A program made the position numbers and the translations under genes. From an uncultured Planctomycetaceae bacterium (lineage in GTDB: Bacteria > Planctomycetota > Planctomycetia > Pirellulales > Thermoguttaceae): a stretch of 13,898 nucleotides of DNA. The first letter of the stretch is position 1; every line of letters begins with the position of its first letter. Below are positions 5,976 to 13,898 of the stretch, one piece after another. The DNA lies in NCBI GenBank assembly GCA_947307005.1, contig CAMZHY010000034.1, forward strand, positions 1-13,898, in the 5' to 3' direction. A model generated the notes under the pieces. The model did no database searches and was not told the origin of the DNA. It saw nothing but the letters and a program-made list of their open reading frames with translations.

Positions 5976-7829
5976 TCAGAAGACGTCAAGCTTAACGGGA
6001 CAGGTCCCCTGCGGCTTCGCGCCGCCGAGAGCGACGTAGACGGCGGCGGGAACGTTCGCGCCGTACTTGACGATCGGCCCCTTGCCCTCAGGCGGAAGTT
6101 CCGTCATTCCCGAAGGATTATAGGCGAGGAGCGTCGCGTCGGCGTCGGTATAATACGCGGCGTCGTACGGAAGCTGCGCGCTGATGAGAACGACTTTCTT
6201 CCCGAGCTTATGAGCTTCCTTAATCGCCTTATTGACGAAGATCGCGGAGACGTTTTCCGGATCGGAATCGTCGAGCATCCCGAGGCTGGTCGTTTTCGTG
6301 CATAGGAGGACGACGTCCGCTTTTTCGAGAGCCTTCGTCGCCTCTTCTTTTCCGTCGGCGTCGCTGTAACTAATCGCTTGAAGCGAAACGGAGTTAGGCA
6401 CGATTCCTTCCTTCTGGAGACGATTGAGCGCAAATTGCGGCGAGAGGAGCAGACTTTCGTTCGGACTCAGGAAGAGAACGTTCGCGTCGTTTTCAAGTTT
6501 GACGGGCAAGACGTCGGCGCCTTTGTAGGCAGTGATCGCTCTGACCGCGATTCTCCATTCGCGTTCGTGCCAAATCGGCGAACCAACGATCTCAAGCGCG
6601 TTTCGAATGCGATTGTCAAGAGGCGCGGAGGGCGACATGACGCCGTATTTCTGCTTCATCGTGAGAATGCGAATGACGGAATCGTCGAGCGCGGACTCAG
6701 GAATCTCGCCGCTCTTAACCATCGCGACAATCCCGTCGAGGTATTCTTTGAGCGCCTGAATCCCCTTCTCGTTCTGGACGACGACGGGCATAAGGAGCAG
6801 GTCGACGTCGGCGAGAATCGCAAGTTTCGCGGAATCCATCGGCTTGAAATTGGCGGAGATCGCCGCCATCCCGAGCGAGTCGGTGCAGACGACCCCGTCG
6901 AAACCCAGCTTTTCGCGCAGCACGCCCGTTATGATCGCTTTCGACAACGTCGCGGGAAGATTGACGTTTTCGCCCGATTTAATCGAAACGTAGGATTCTT
7001 TCTCAACTTGCGGGAACTGAATGTGCGCCGTCATGACCATGTCGGTCGTCTTCGCGACCGCCGCGAAGGGAACAAGTTCCATCTTCATGAGTTCGTCGAG
7101 CGACTTGTCGATCTTCGGGAAGCCCGTATGGCTGTCGACGTCGGTGTCCCCGTGCCCCGGAAAATGCTTCGCGCAGGAAATCGCGCCCTGACTGTGCAGT
7201 CCGTCGATATAAGCGGCGCCAAACTTCGCGACGACGTTCGGATCGTCGGAAAAAGACCGAACGCCGATAACCGGGTTATTCGCGTTGTTGTTCACGTCGA
7301 GAGCCGGACCGAAATTCACGTTAAACCCGAGCGCGACAAGCTCCTTGCCGATGATTCCGCCAGCCGTTATCGCGTCTTGGCGGAAGCCCGTCGCCGCCAG
7401 CGCCATATTTCCCGGCGTGGAGACGCCCGTGTTGAATCGCGTCACGTAGCCGCCCTCTTGGTCGACCGTAATGAGCATCGGGATTCCCGTCGAGGACTTT
7501 CGCGCCGCGTTCTGAATCTGGTCGGTAAGCCGGACGGTCTGCTCGGTTCCTTGGCAGTTCTCCGCGAATAAGCAGATTCCGCCGAGGTTAAAATCCGCGA
7601 TCGCGGCGGCGAGCTTGTCGTTGAGTTCGACCATGGGACCGCGCTTTCCTTCGCCGTTCCAACTGCGGAACGCGACGCAAACCATCTGACCGACCTTCTC
7701 TTCGACGGTCATTTTTGCGACGATTTGGTCAGGGTCGTTTTCCGCCGCTTTCGCGACGACGCCGGGCAAGAGAGTCAACGAGAGGAGAATCGCCGCGCTT
7801 AACGCGACGGAAAGAACGGACTTTGTCAT
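5976..7829 (-). CDS. Secreted family 3 glycoside hydrolase, NagZ-type beta-N-acetylhexosaminidase
   Basis: A 617-residue protein that probably releases terminal N-acetylglucosamine from cell-wall fragments or other glycans. Residues 1-27 form a signal peptide (hydrophobic core about 5-24, cleavage near AKA), so it acts in the periplasm or outside the cell. The TIM-barrel domain runs from about 35 to 390. It shows VDQEGG (122-127), NFGPALDV (172-179) and KHFPGHGDTDVDSH (221-234), whose Asp-His dyad is diagnostic for the NagZ-type acid/base. The predicted nucleophile is D317 in CTDSLGM. Residues about 430-617 form the second, alpha/beta sandwich domain found in longer members; single-domain NagZ is about 340 residues. 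AAGG lies about 9 bases before the ATG. It starts 58 bases after mutL and may be read from the same promoter, though a weak hairpin intervenes. The exact substrate is inferred; a beta-glucosidase is less likely given the KHFPGHG motif. Confidence 0.9.
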   Translation of the reverse strand: MTKSVLSVALSAAILLSLTLLPGVVAKAAENDPDQIVAKMTVEEKVGQMVCVAFRSWNGEGKRGPMVELNDKLAAAIADFNLGGICLFAENCQGTEQTVRLTDQIQNAARKSSTGIPMLITVDQEGGYVTRFNTGVSTPGNMALAATGFRQDAITAGGIIGKELVALGFNVNFGPALDVNNNANNPVIGVRSFSDDPNVVAKFGAAYIDGLHSQGAISCAKHFPGHGDTDVDSHTGFPKIDKSLDELMKMELVPFAAVAKTTDMVMTAHIQFPQVEKESYVSIKSGENVNLPATLSKAIITGVLREKLGFDGVVCTDSLGMAAISANFKPMDSAKLAILADVDLLLMPVVVQNEKGIQALKEYLDGIVAMVKSGEIPESALDDSVIRILTMKQKYGVMSPSAPLDNRIRNALEIVGSPIWHEREWRIAVRAITAYKGADVLPVKLENDANVLFLSPNESLLLSPQFALNRLQKEGIVPNSVSLQAISYSDADGKEEATKALEKADVVLLCTKTTSLGMLDDSDPENVSAIFVNKAIKEAHKLGKKVVLISAQLPYDAAYYTDADATLLAYNPSGMTELPPEGKGPIVKYGANVPAAVYVALGGAKPQGTCPVKLDVF

Positions 7830-7845
7830 TTGAACAACCTTCAGG

Positions 7846-7885
7846 AAAAAAAGAGGACGAACTAAGCGCCGACTGAAATCGCGGC
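7846..7885 (-). terminator. Possible weak terminator between mutL and the glycosidase gene
   Basis: Just after the mutL stop, the minus strand carries a 5-base GC stem (CGCCG with CGGCG, loop about 10 bases). A run of seven T follows some 12 bases later. The distance between stem and T run makes it a poor intrinsic terminator; partial read-through into the glycosidase gene is likely. Confidence 0.25.
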
Positions 7886-7887
7886 GT

Positions 7888-10185
7888 TTAGTCGCGGATA
7901 AAGAACTTGTCGAGTTCTTTCGTCGTAAAGACGACGGTCGAGGGACGTCCGTGAGGACAATGGTGCGCGAAGGCTTCCATTTCAGCGCGCGCGACGAGTT
8001 CGACGACTTCGTCGCGGGAGAGCTTGTCGCCCGCTTTAATCGCGGCTTTGCACGCCATCTGCGCGAGCGCGCCCTCGAGAATGTCGGACAGGTTCTTCGC
8101 GTCGGGGCGCTTTTCGTAAAGAACGCCGAACGCGGTCAGGAAAATATCTCGCGGAGAGACGCCGCCTAAAACGGCGGGATACCCTTGAACTTCGATTTCC
8201 GAAGAATTTTTGGAATCGATAATAATTCCAAGATTTTTGAAGCTCGCGGCGTTCTCCGTCGCAAAAACGCATTCCGTCGCGGAAAGCTCAACGACTTCGG
8301 GAACGACGAGCCTCTGAATCAGAATCTTGCCTTTGTCGTACTGCGCCTTGAATTTCTCATAGAGGATTCGCTCGTGGAGCGCGTGCTGATCGACGAGCGC
8401 AATTCCGTCGGGCGCCTCCAAGACGAGATAGCGGTCGCAAAACTGGACGACGGGTCGTCCGTCGGAGGTCAACGCGACCAGTCGATCGGCGACGGCGGCG
8501 CGATTATCGCTGTTCGCTCTGACGCGGGCGCGCCGCTCGTCGAAAGAAAGCGCGGAGATAGGCTCCTCGGGGGCGGCGGGCGCAAGCTCGGAGACGTTTG
8601 AGGCGGGCGGCGCGGACGGGGTCAAATCGAAGTTCGGTTCCGAACGACTGGCGACGTCTTGTCTTGGACGAACTCTAAGATGGTCTTCGCCGAGACTGGG
8701 GAACTTTTTAAACTCGGGCGTTCCGCCGTGATACGGCGGGATGCGGCTGACTTTAGAGCGCGAGCGCGCGTCTTCCCACGCGGCGGCGGCAAGCGCGCTA
8801 TTCGCCGCTTCGATATCTCGCTCGTCCGCGCCGCGCGGGGCGCGAGGAGTCGGAACGGGCGCGACGTTTTCGTCGACGGAAGTCGGCGTTTGGACGCTCT
8901 CCGTCGGCGTGGGCGCGGACTCTGGCGGCGACTTACCGTCCGTCGTCGGTTTGGAAAACCATTCGTCAACTCTTTGCTGACTCTGAGCGACAAGTTCGGG
9001 GGAGAGCGCTTCCTGCGGATCGTAGGGGTTGACGTCGGGGACAAAGGTCAATTCGCGCGGCGCGTCTTCGTTCTCGGCGGGCCCCGCGCTTGGATCGCGC
9101 GACGATTCAGGCTTCGGCGGCTCGACGCCGGCGGCGCGGGCGATCGTTTCGACCGAGGGGCGTTTCTCCAGATTAATAGGTCCGTTTAGGTTGTCGCGGA
9201 CGCTGTGGAGCATCCCGGAATACATCGTCTGTCCGTCGACAAACCGCACCTCCTGCTTCGTCGGATGAACGTTCACGTCGACGAAATCGAGAGGAGTCGT
9301 CACGTTGAGAAAAACGACGGGGTACATTCCCTGTTTGAGCAGTCCCTGATACGCCGCCTTTAACGCGGAGCCAAGCGCCTTATCCTTGAAGAACCGCCCG
9401 TTGACAAAGAGAAACTGCATCGAGGTTGAACCGCGATACAGATCGGGGCGCCCGACGTAGCCGGAAATGACGACGTCTTTCCGCGCCGTCGGATAATCGA
9501 CGCGAATAAGACTGTTCGCCACCTTGTCGCCGAAAAGACGGCGGATGCGGTCAAGCATATCGCGAGCGACGGGCAGATCGAGTTCGACGTCTTTGTCGCG
9601 TCGCAACGTAAAGGCGATTTCAGGATGAGGAATCGCGAGGCGCGTCAGCGCGTCTTTGATATAGCCGTACTCCGCGTTGGAACTTTTGAGAAACTTTCGT
9701 CTGACGGGCGTGTTGAAGAAGAGATCGCGAACTTCAACGGTCGTGCCGACGTTGCGCCCGCAAGCTTCGACGGGACTCTTCGCCTCGCCGTCGCAACGGA
9801 CGCGAGCGCCGCTCGCCGCTCCCGAGGCGCGAGAGGTCAGAATGAGGTGGCTGATTTCGGCGATGGAAGCGAGCGCCTCGCCCCGGAATCCGAGCGTCGA
9901 AATGTTGAAAAGGTCTTTCGGTTCCGAGATTTTACTCGTCGCGTGCGGCGTGAGCGCCAGTTCCAACTGATCGTCGGGAATTCCGCAACCGTTGTCGATT
10001 ACCTTGACCAGTTCGACGCCGCTCTTTTCGACCTCGACGTCGATCTTCGTCGCGCCCGCGTCGATCGCGTTCTCCACGAGTTCCTTGACCACGTTGGCGG
10101 GTCGTTCGACGACCTCGCCCGCCGCGATCTTGTTGATCATGCTTTTCGGCAACTCGCGAATGATCGGGACTTCGTTCCCTTCCAT
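7888..10185 (-). CDS. mutL: DNA mismatch repair protein MutL, endonuclease type
   Basis: A 765-residue MutL, the ATPase that links MutS mismatch recognition to strand incision. The N-terminal GHKL ATPase motifs are intact: the catalytic Glu region NVVKELVENAIDAGA (31-45, E35), DNGCGIP (64-70) and GFRGEALAS (99-107). A proline- and charge-rich linker of roughly 200 residues (about 345-560) follows. The C-terminal domain carries the nuclease metal-site motif DQHALHERILYE (599-610), matching DQHA-x2-E-x4-E. It also has ACKAAI (711-716), CPHGRP (743-748) and a terminal FIR (762-764). These are the marks of MutL proteins that nick DNA themselves, as in bacteria without MutH. The start ATG has GGAGG 6 bases upstream. 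It follows the FAD oxidoreductase gene by 36 bases and is probably in its operon. Confidence 0.96.
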   Translation of the reverse strand: MEGNEVPIIRELPKSMINKIAAGEVVERPANVVKELVENAIDAGATKIDVEVEKSGVELVKVIDNGCGIPDDQLELALTPHATSKISEPKDLFNISTLGFRGEALASIAEISHLILTSRASGAASGARVRCDGEAKSPVEACGRNVGTTVEVRDLFFNTPVRRKFLKSSNAEYGYIKDALTRLAIPHPEIAFTLRRDKDVELDLPVARDMLDRIRRLFGDKVANSLIRVDYPTARKDVVISGYVGRPDLYRGSTSMQFLFVNGRFFKDKALGSALKAAYQGLLKQGMYPVVFLNVTTPLDFVDVNVHPTKQEVRFVDGQTMYSGMLHSVRDNLNGPINLEKRPSVETIARAAGVEPPKPESSRDPSAGPAENEDAPRELTFVPDVNPYDPQEALSPELVAQSQQRVDEWFSKPTTDGKSPPESAPTPTESVQTPTSVDENVAPVPTPRAPRGADERDIEAANSALAAAAWEDARSRSKVSRIPPYHGGTPEFKKFPSLGEDHLRVRPRQDVASRSEPNFDLTPSAPPASNVSELAPAAPEEPISALSFDERRARVRANSDNRAAVADRLVALTSDGRPVVQFCDRYLVLEAPDGIALVDQHALHERILYEKFKAQYDKGKILIQRLVVPEVVELSATECVFATENAASFKNLGIIIDSKNSSEIEVQGYPAVLGGVSPRDIFLTAFGVLYEKRPDAKNLSDILEGALAQMACKAAIKAGDKLSRDEVVELVARAEMEAFAHHCPHGRPSTVVFTTKELDKFFIRD

Positions 10186-10221
10186 CAGATTCCTCCGTTC
10201 AGACCGCCGCGGACGACGCCG

Positions 10222-11550
10222 TCATTCTTCAAGCGAAATAGACAGCGTCTTGCCGTCCATATCCGCAAGCTGCGATTTCTTGAGGACGACGCGCTCCATT
10301 TCGGCGGGCGCGACGCGAAGACGCTTAATCTCTTTAATTACTTCGTCGCCTTTGCGAACGACGAGCTTTCTGTCCCTGTAAACGCCGCGAACGCGCAGGA
10401 AGAAGGGAACCTCCTCCGGAAGCGCGTCGAGATCGAGTTTCTGCGGGACGACGTAGGTCACGCCGTCGCCGTTGACGACGTCCGCGACGCGCTCGGCGGG
10501 CTTCGAACGCCCCAACGCGCGATCCGCCGCGTTGCGCCCCGCTTCCTCCGCCTCTTCGGAGACGAAATCGACGAGGTCGTGGACGTGCAGCGTGTTGCCG
10601 CATGCAAAGACGCCGGGAATCGACGTTTCTCGGGTCTGCTTGACGACGGGACCGCGCGTGCGACGGTCAAGCTCGACGCCGGCGGCGCGCGCGACTTCAT
10701 TCTCGGGAATGAGCCCGACGGAAAGGAGAAGCGCGTCGCACTCGATCTCAAACTCGGAGCCGGGGATCGGCTGGCGCGCGTCGTCAACCTTGGAAATCAC
10801 GACCTTTTCGAGCCGCCGCTTGCCGACGACGCGCGAGATCGTGTGCGAAAGATAAAGGGGTATGTCGAAATCCTTCAGACATTGGACGATATTGCGCGCG
10901 AGTCCGTTGGAATAGGGCATGAGTTCGACGACCGCGAGGACTTTCGCGCCCTCAAGCGTCAAACGCCGCGCCATGATGAGCCCAATATCGCCGGAGCCGA
11001 GGATCACGACGCGCTCGCCGACGCGTTTCCCCTCGCAGTTCACGTAACGCTGCGCGGCGCCAGCCGTAAAGACGCCGCTCGGACGGTCGCCCGGAGTACT
11101 GATCGCGCCGCGAGTGCGCTCCCGACAGCCCGTCGCAAGAACGACGGCGCGCGCGTGAACGCGGCGGAACCCCAGCGTCGGCGACACGAACTGAACGACG
11201 TCGGGCGCGGGCGCGTCGGCGCTCTTGTCTTCGGCGACGCTCAGGACGGTCGCTTCGAGCGCGACAGGAATCTCGCGTTTAACGACCTCGTCGATATAGC
11301 GCCCCGCGTACTCCGGCCCCGTGAGTTCCTCGTTAAAGCGTCGCAGTCCGAACCCGTTGTGGACGCACTGGTTGAGAACGCCGCCGAGCAAGCGGTCGCG
11401 TTCCAGAACAAGGACGCGCTTCGCGCCGGAATCGTAAGCGGACACGGCGGCGGCAAGACCGGCGGGACCGCCTCCCACGACCACGATATCCCAAGGCTGC
11501 GCGTCGACTTCCGCGCCGACGACCGTTTTAATCTCCTGAGACGCGCTCAT
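10222..11550 (-). CDS. NAD(P)/FAD-dependent oxidoreductase, glycerol-3-phosphate dehydrogenase-associated type
   Basis: A 442-residue flavoprotein of the two-dinucleotide-binding type. The FAD site is VVVGGGPAG (23-31). The flavoprotein motif VLATGCRERTRGA (137-149) and the NAD(P) site VVILGSGDIG (181-190) follow. Near the C-terminal end of the core, FACGNTLHVHDLVDFVSEEA is the characteristic block. The last 90 or so residues form a small beta domain (VVPQKLDLD ... LVVRKGDEVI). In many bacteria this type is encoded next to a glycerol-3-phosphate dehydrogenase and a short DUF1667 protein, as part of an electron-transfer set. Neither partner is in this window, so the reaction here is uncertain. 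A strong promoter lies about 90 bases upstream, and AAAGGA sits about 8 bases before the ATG. It is the first gene of a unit that includes mutL, an unusual pairing. Confidence 0.83.
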   Translation of the reverse strand: MSASQEIKTVVGAEVDAQPWDIVVVGGGPAGLAAAVSAYDSGAKRVLVLERDRLLGGVLNQCVHNGFGLRRFNEELTGPEYAGRYIDEVVKREIPVALEATVLSVAEDKSADAPAPDVVQFVSPTLGFRRVHARAVVLATGCRERTRGAISTPGDRPSGVFTAGAAQRYVNCEGKRVGERVVILGSGDIGLIMARRLTLEGAKVLAVVELMPYSNGLARNIVQCLKDFDIPLYLSHTISRVVGKRRLEKVVISKVDDARQPIPGSEFEIECDALLLSVGLIPENEVARAAGVELDRRTRGPVVKQTRETSIPGVFACGNTLHVHDLVDFVSEEAEEAGRNAADRALGRSKPAERVADVVNGDGVTYVVPQKLDLDALPEEVPFFLRVRGVYRDRKLVVRKGDEVIKEIKRLRVAPAEMERVVLKKSQLADMDGKTLSISLEE

Positions 11551-11640
11551 AACGAGTCCTTTCCTGCGTTTGTTCTTCTTCTAAGGCGAAAGTTCGACGA
11601 CGCGCCGCCCCCAAAAAGCGCCGCGCGTAAACCAGTAGAA

Positions 11641-11669
11641 AGTATACCGCCGCCCGCGTCGAATATCAA
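11641..11669 (-). promoter_or_regulatory. Sigma70-like promoter for the FAD oxidoreductase-mutL operon
   Basis: On the minus strand, a -35 box TTGATA (11664-11669) and a -10 box TATACT (11641-11646) have a 17-base spacer. The expected start is near 11634, leaving a leader of about 84 bases. Within the leader, ACGCGC and GCGCGT (11600-11628) can pair as a GC-rich hairpin; no known riboswitch is recognised. Confidence 0.7.
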
Positions 11670-11718
11670 GTCGGCTCCGCGCCGCGCGCCGTTTTTTCCC
11701 TTTCTTCGCAATTCGGCG

Positions 11719-11774
11719 AAAATAAAAAAAAGAGAGCCGACCTCGGATAAAATCTTCCGAAGTCGGTCCCTCTT
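11719..11774 (-). terminator. Strong intrinsic terminator of serA
   Basis: Thirty bases after the serA stop, the minus strand has a long hairpin. Its arms lie at 11757-11772 and 11732-11746, with cores CCGAC/GTCGG and CGG/CCG around a 10-base AT-rich loop. A run of eight T then ATTTT follows directly. This is a textbook rho-independent terminator, separating serA from the FAD oxidoreductase operon. Confidence 0.88.
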
Positions 11775-11803
11775 CTATTCGACAAAAGCCGCGAGAAAGC
11801 GCG

Positions 11804-13426
11804 TCAGTTAAGCCAAGACGGATAAACGCCGCTTTCCGGAAGTTTGACGGAAATCGCGTCGACGACGCCTTCGATCGTCTTGACGTCGGGGAGCATATCG
11901 GCGGGAACTTCGCCGTCGAGCGACAGCACGCTGACCGCCAGCCCGTTCGGCGCGTTCAAGTTGCGTCCGAGCGCCATCTGCGCGATGTTGACGCCGCGCT
12001 TCGCCGACGCCGCGCCGAGCGCCGCGACGATGCCCGGCTGATCCTTCTGCATCGTAATCAGAAGCGAGCCGTCGAGCTGCGAGTCCAGTCGCATATTGCG
12101 GAACTTGATGAGACGCGGAATCACGGCGCCGAAAAGCGTTCCCGCGAAGGACAGCGCGCCCTTGTCCGTCTCAAGTTCGACGGAGATCACCGAAGCGAAG
12201 TCCGTGTCGGCGCCGTCTTTTTCTTCGACGAGCTTGATCCCGCGCTCCTGCATCATCGGAACCGCGCTCACGATGTTGACTTCCTCCGAAATCACGCCGG
12301 TAAGGAACCCGGCGCAGAACGCGGAAGTCACAAGCGCGGAACTCTTTTTCGCCAGCTCGCCGCGATACTTGATCTTCACGGACGAAACGGGACCGGGCGC
12401 GACCTGCTGCGCGAGAAGCCCAAGGCGATGCGCGAGATCAAGAGAACCGCGAAGCTCTGAAAGCGTCTTCGGATCGAGCGGCGTGAAGTTGACCGCCTGG
12501 CGAATGACGCCGTGGGAGAGGTAGTCGATCAGCAGCTGAACCGCTTCGAGCGCGACGTTCATCTGCGCTTCCTTCGTGCTTGCGCCGAGGTGCGGGGTGC
12601 AGACGACGTTCGGCTTGCCAAAGAGCGGACTTTCGGTAAAGGGCTCTTCCGGGAAGACGTCAAGTCCGACGCCGCCGAGCTTGCCCGACTCGATTCCCTT
12701 GAGAAGCGCGTCCATATTATAGATTCCGCCTCGAGCGCAGTTGATGAGGAAGACGCCGTCTTTCATCATGGCGATTTCCTTCTCGTCGATGAGGTTGCGC
12801 GTGGCGTCGGTGAGCGGCACGTGAACGGTTAGGTAATCGACGAGCGGCAGCATTTCGGCGACCGACTCGTAAACTTTCACGTCGAGTTCCTGAGCGCGTT
12901 GAGCGGAAAGGTAGGGGTCGAACGCGACGATTTTCATGTCGAACGCGCGGGCAAACTTCGCGACCGTCTGACCGATGCGCCCCATGCCGATGACGCCGAG
13001 CGTCTTGCCGCAAAGCTCGCGACCTGTGAACTTTTTGCGATCCCAGCGCCCTTCGACGAGGGACTGATTCGCCGCGCACGTGTTGCGGCTGACCGCGAGC
13101 ATGAGCGCAAACGTCTGTTCGGCGGCGGACGTCGTGTTGCCGCCCGGGGTGTTCATGACGACGACGCCGTGACGCGTCGCCGCTTTGAGATCGATATTGT
13201 CGACGCCGACGCCGGCGCGCGCGATCGCCTTGAGTCGCTTGACGCCCTCGAGCGCTTCCGCCGTAATCTTCACGCCGCTGCGACAGATCGCGCCGTCGTA
13301 TTCCGCGAGCGCCTCGCGCAACTCTTCCCCTTTGAGACCCGTTCGGACGTCGTATTCAATTCCAGCGTCCTGCATCATCTTCAAACCGTCTTCCGCCAGC
13401 GGATCAAGAACAATTATCTTCGCCAT
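11804..13426 (-). CDS. serA: D-3-phosphoglycerate dehydrogenase, long form with ACT domain
   Basis: A 540-residue enzyme that oxidises 3-phosphoglycerate to 3-phosphohydroxypyruvate with NAD+, the first step of serine synthesis in the cytosol. The NAD site is GMGRIG (147-152). The catalytic residues are R232 in NCARGG, E261 in PEEP and H279 in TPHLGAST. Residues about 320-450 form the intervening (ASB) domain of the long type. The last 75 or so are an ACT regulatory domain beginning SLLITMQKDQPGIVAALG, which normally binds serine. Length and domain order are typical of the long bacterial form. The start has a near-perfect Shine-Dalgarno site, GGAGGTGA, 6 bases before the ATG. It has its own promoter and a strong terminator, so it is a single-gene unit. 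From memory, the central-domain wording is close to planctomycete SerA. Confidence 0.97.
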   Translation of the reverse strand: MAKIIVLDPLAEDGLKMMQDAGIEYDVRTGLKGEELREALAEYDGAICRSGVKITAEALEGVKRLKAIARAGVGVDNIDLKAATRHGVVVMNTPGGNTTSAAEQTFALMLAVSRNTCAANQSLVEGRWDRKKFTGRELCGKTLGVIGMGRIGQTVAKFARAFDMKIVAFDPYLSAQRAQELDVKVYESVAEMLPLVDYLTVHVPLTDATRNLIDEKEIAMMKDGVFLINCARGGIYNMDALLKGIESGKLGGVGLDVFPEEPFTESPLFGKPNVVCTPHLGASTKEAQMNVALEAVQLLIDYLSHGVIRQAVNFTPLDPKTLSELRGSLDLAHRLGLLAQQVAPGPVSSVKIKYRGELAKKSSALVTSAFCAGFLTGVISEEVNIVSAVPMMQERGIKLVEEKDGADTDFASVISVELETDKGALSFAGTLFGAVIPRLIKFRNMRLDSQLDGSLLITMQKDQPGIVAALGAASAKRGVNIAQMALGRNLNAPNGLAVSVLSLDGEVPADMLPDVKTIEGVVDAISVKLPESGVYPSWLN

Positions 13427-13532
13427 GAAACATCACCTCCGTACAGCTCGGTCTACGCGGCGTCAAGGTGCGAGACGCGTCGCGCCGAGAACGTCCCGGC
13501 GGCGATTCGACCAGAGCGAATAAATTGTTAAA

Positions 13533-13560
13533 ATTCTAACGCTTGCCCCTCCGACGTCAA
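13533..13560 (-). promoter_or_regulatory. Sigma70-like promoter of serA
   Basis: On the minus strand, a -35 box TTGACG (13555-13560) and a -10 box TAGAAT (13533-13538) have a 16-base spacer, each 5 of 6 to consensus. The start near 13526 gives a leader of about 100 bases, in which no known riboswitch is recognised. Confidence 0.75.
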
Positions 13561-13578
13561 GGCGCGGTCGGAAACGAT

Positions 13579-13839
13579 TCAGAATCCGCCGTTGAACGCC
13601 GCCGTCATGTAAAAAAAGGCAAGAAGGGGCCCTAAGACGACCGCAAAGATAAAGAACGCCCGCGCCGACTTCGCCGCCGACGCCGCGCCCGCGACTTCTC
13701 CAACCTTCGCCAGGCGCTTCGCCCGAACGGAATACGCGATCCCCGCGATCCCCAAAGGAAGACAGAGAAGGCACGCCAGAATATTCCACGTAAACCAACT
13801 TCTAATCCGAGGCGCCGTCGTTTGTCCGTCCTTTTCCAT
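13579..13839 (-). CDS. CD225/dispanin-family small membrane protein
   Basis: An 86-residue protein with two hydrophobic segments (about 16-38 and 61-80) joined by a basic, Ala-rich loop. The pattern WFTWNILACLLCLPLGIAGI followed by YSVRAKRLAKVGEVAGA and SAAKSARAF matches the CD225 (PF04505) domain. That domain has a Cys-rich first helix, a PLG turn, then a vesicle-fusion-like amphipathic stretch and a second helix. Bacterial members are common but mostly uncharacterised; the animal IFITM proteins of this family alter membrane properties. I chose the ATG at 13839 with GGGAGA about 10 bases upstream. A TTG at 13857 is the alternative and would add six residues. It lies upstream of serA, but serA has its own promoter, so a shared function is not implied. 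Confidence 0.8.
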   Translation of the reverse strand: MEKDGQTTAPRIRSWFTWNILACLLCLPLGIAGIAYSVRAKRLAKVGEVAGAASAAKSARAFFIFAVVLGPLLAFFYMTAAFNGGF

Positions 13840-13898
13840 CGTTTCGTCTTCTCCCAACGCGGCGTTCGCCGCTCTTCCTAATCGCCGTTGAACAATCG

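Noticed and set aside
6378..7571. A 397-codon open frame on the plus strand inside the glycosidase gene
   Set aside because: It is antisense to a clear family 3 glycoside hydrolase and has the biased composition of a shadow frame.
11600..11628. GC-rich inverted repeat in the leader of the FAD oxidoreductase gene, considered as a riboswitch or attenuator
   Set aside because: Only a 6-base stem pairs, with no conserved riboswitch motif and no T run; recorded only as a possible leader hairpin.
9625..11811. A 728-codon open frame on the plus strand
   Set aside because: It lies antisense to mutL, the FAD oxidoreductase gene and the intergenic region. Its translation is Arg/Asp-rich low-information sequence, an effect of GC-rich codon bias on the opposite strand.
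13427..13532. serA leader considered for a serine- or glycine-responsive riboswitch
   Set aside because: No recognised glycine-riboswitch or T-box motif could be seen in the roughly 100-base leader.

Overview
All genes in this window lie on the minus strand, so transcription runs from high to low coordinates. The main clue to the organism is the 540-residue SerA. Its wording around the catalytic core and central domain, from memory, closely resembles planctomycete SerA proteins. Together with the GC-rich codon use (many GCG, GAC, CGC and GTC codons), this suggests a member of Planctomycetota. That assignment is an inference from remembered sequences and was not searched. Several genes have good Shine-Dalgarno sites, and at least four have sigma70-like promoters.

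Layout in order of transcription (right to left): a small CD225-family membrane protein (13579-13839); serA with its own promoter and a strong intrinsic terminator; a promoter-led unit with an FAD/NAD oxidoreductase of the glycerol-3-phosphate-dehydrogenase-associated type, then mutL, and 58 bases later a secreted family 3 glycoside hydrolase; an unrecognised 287-residue protein beginning MGAW; a promoter-led pair of an exported DUF362 protein and an ArsP/DUF318-type permease whose ends overlap by 8 bases; a visibly AT-richer insert (about 1800-2770) holding a 64-residue protein and an overlapping GNAT-like protein behind a clear promoter; and an ElaA-type acetyltransferase, a PhzF-family isomerase and an O6-methylguanine-DNA methyltransferase that runs off the left edge.

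Most of the window is chromosomal housekeeping: serine synthesis, mismatch repair, alkylation repair and glycan turnover. The parts that stand out are the AT-rich small-protein/GNAT pair, which has toxin-antitoxin-like architecture; the DUF362-permease pair, whose DUF362 protein lacks the ferredoxin insert; and the MGAW protein. I found no tRNA, rRNA, CRISPR array, insertion sequence or long repeat. No stretch over 300 bases lacks a gene; the largest gap (11551-11803) holds a terminator and a promoter.
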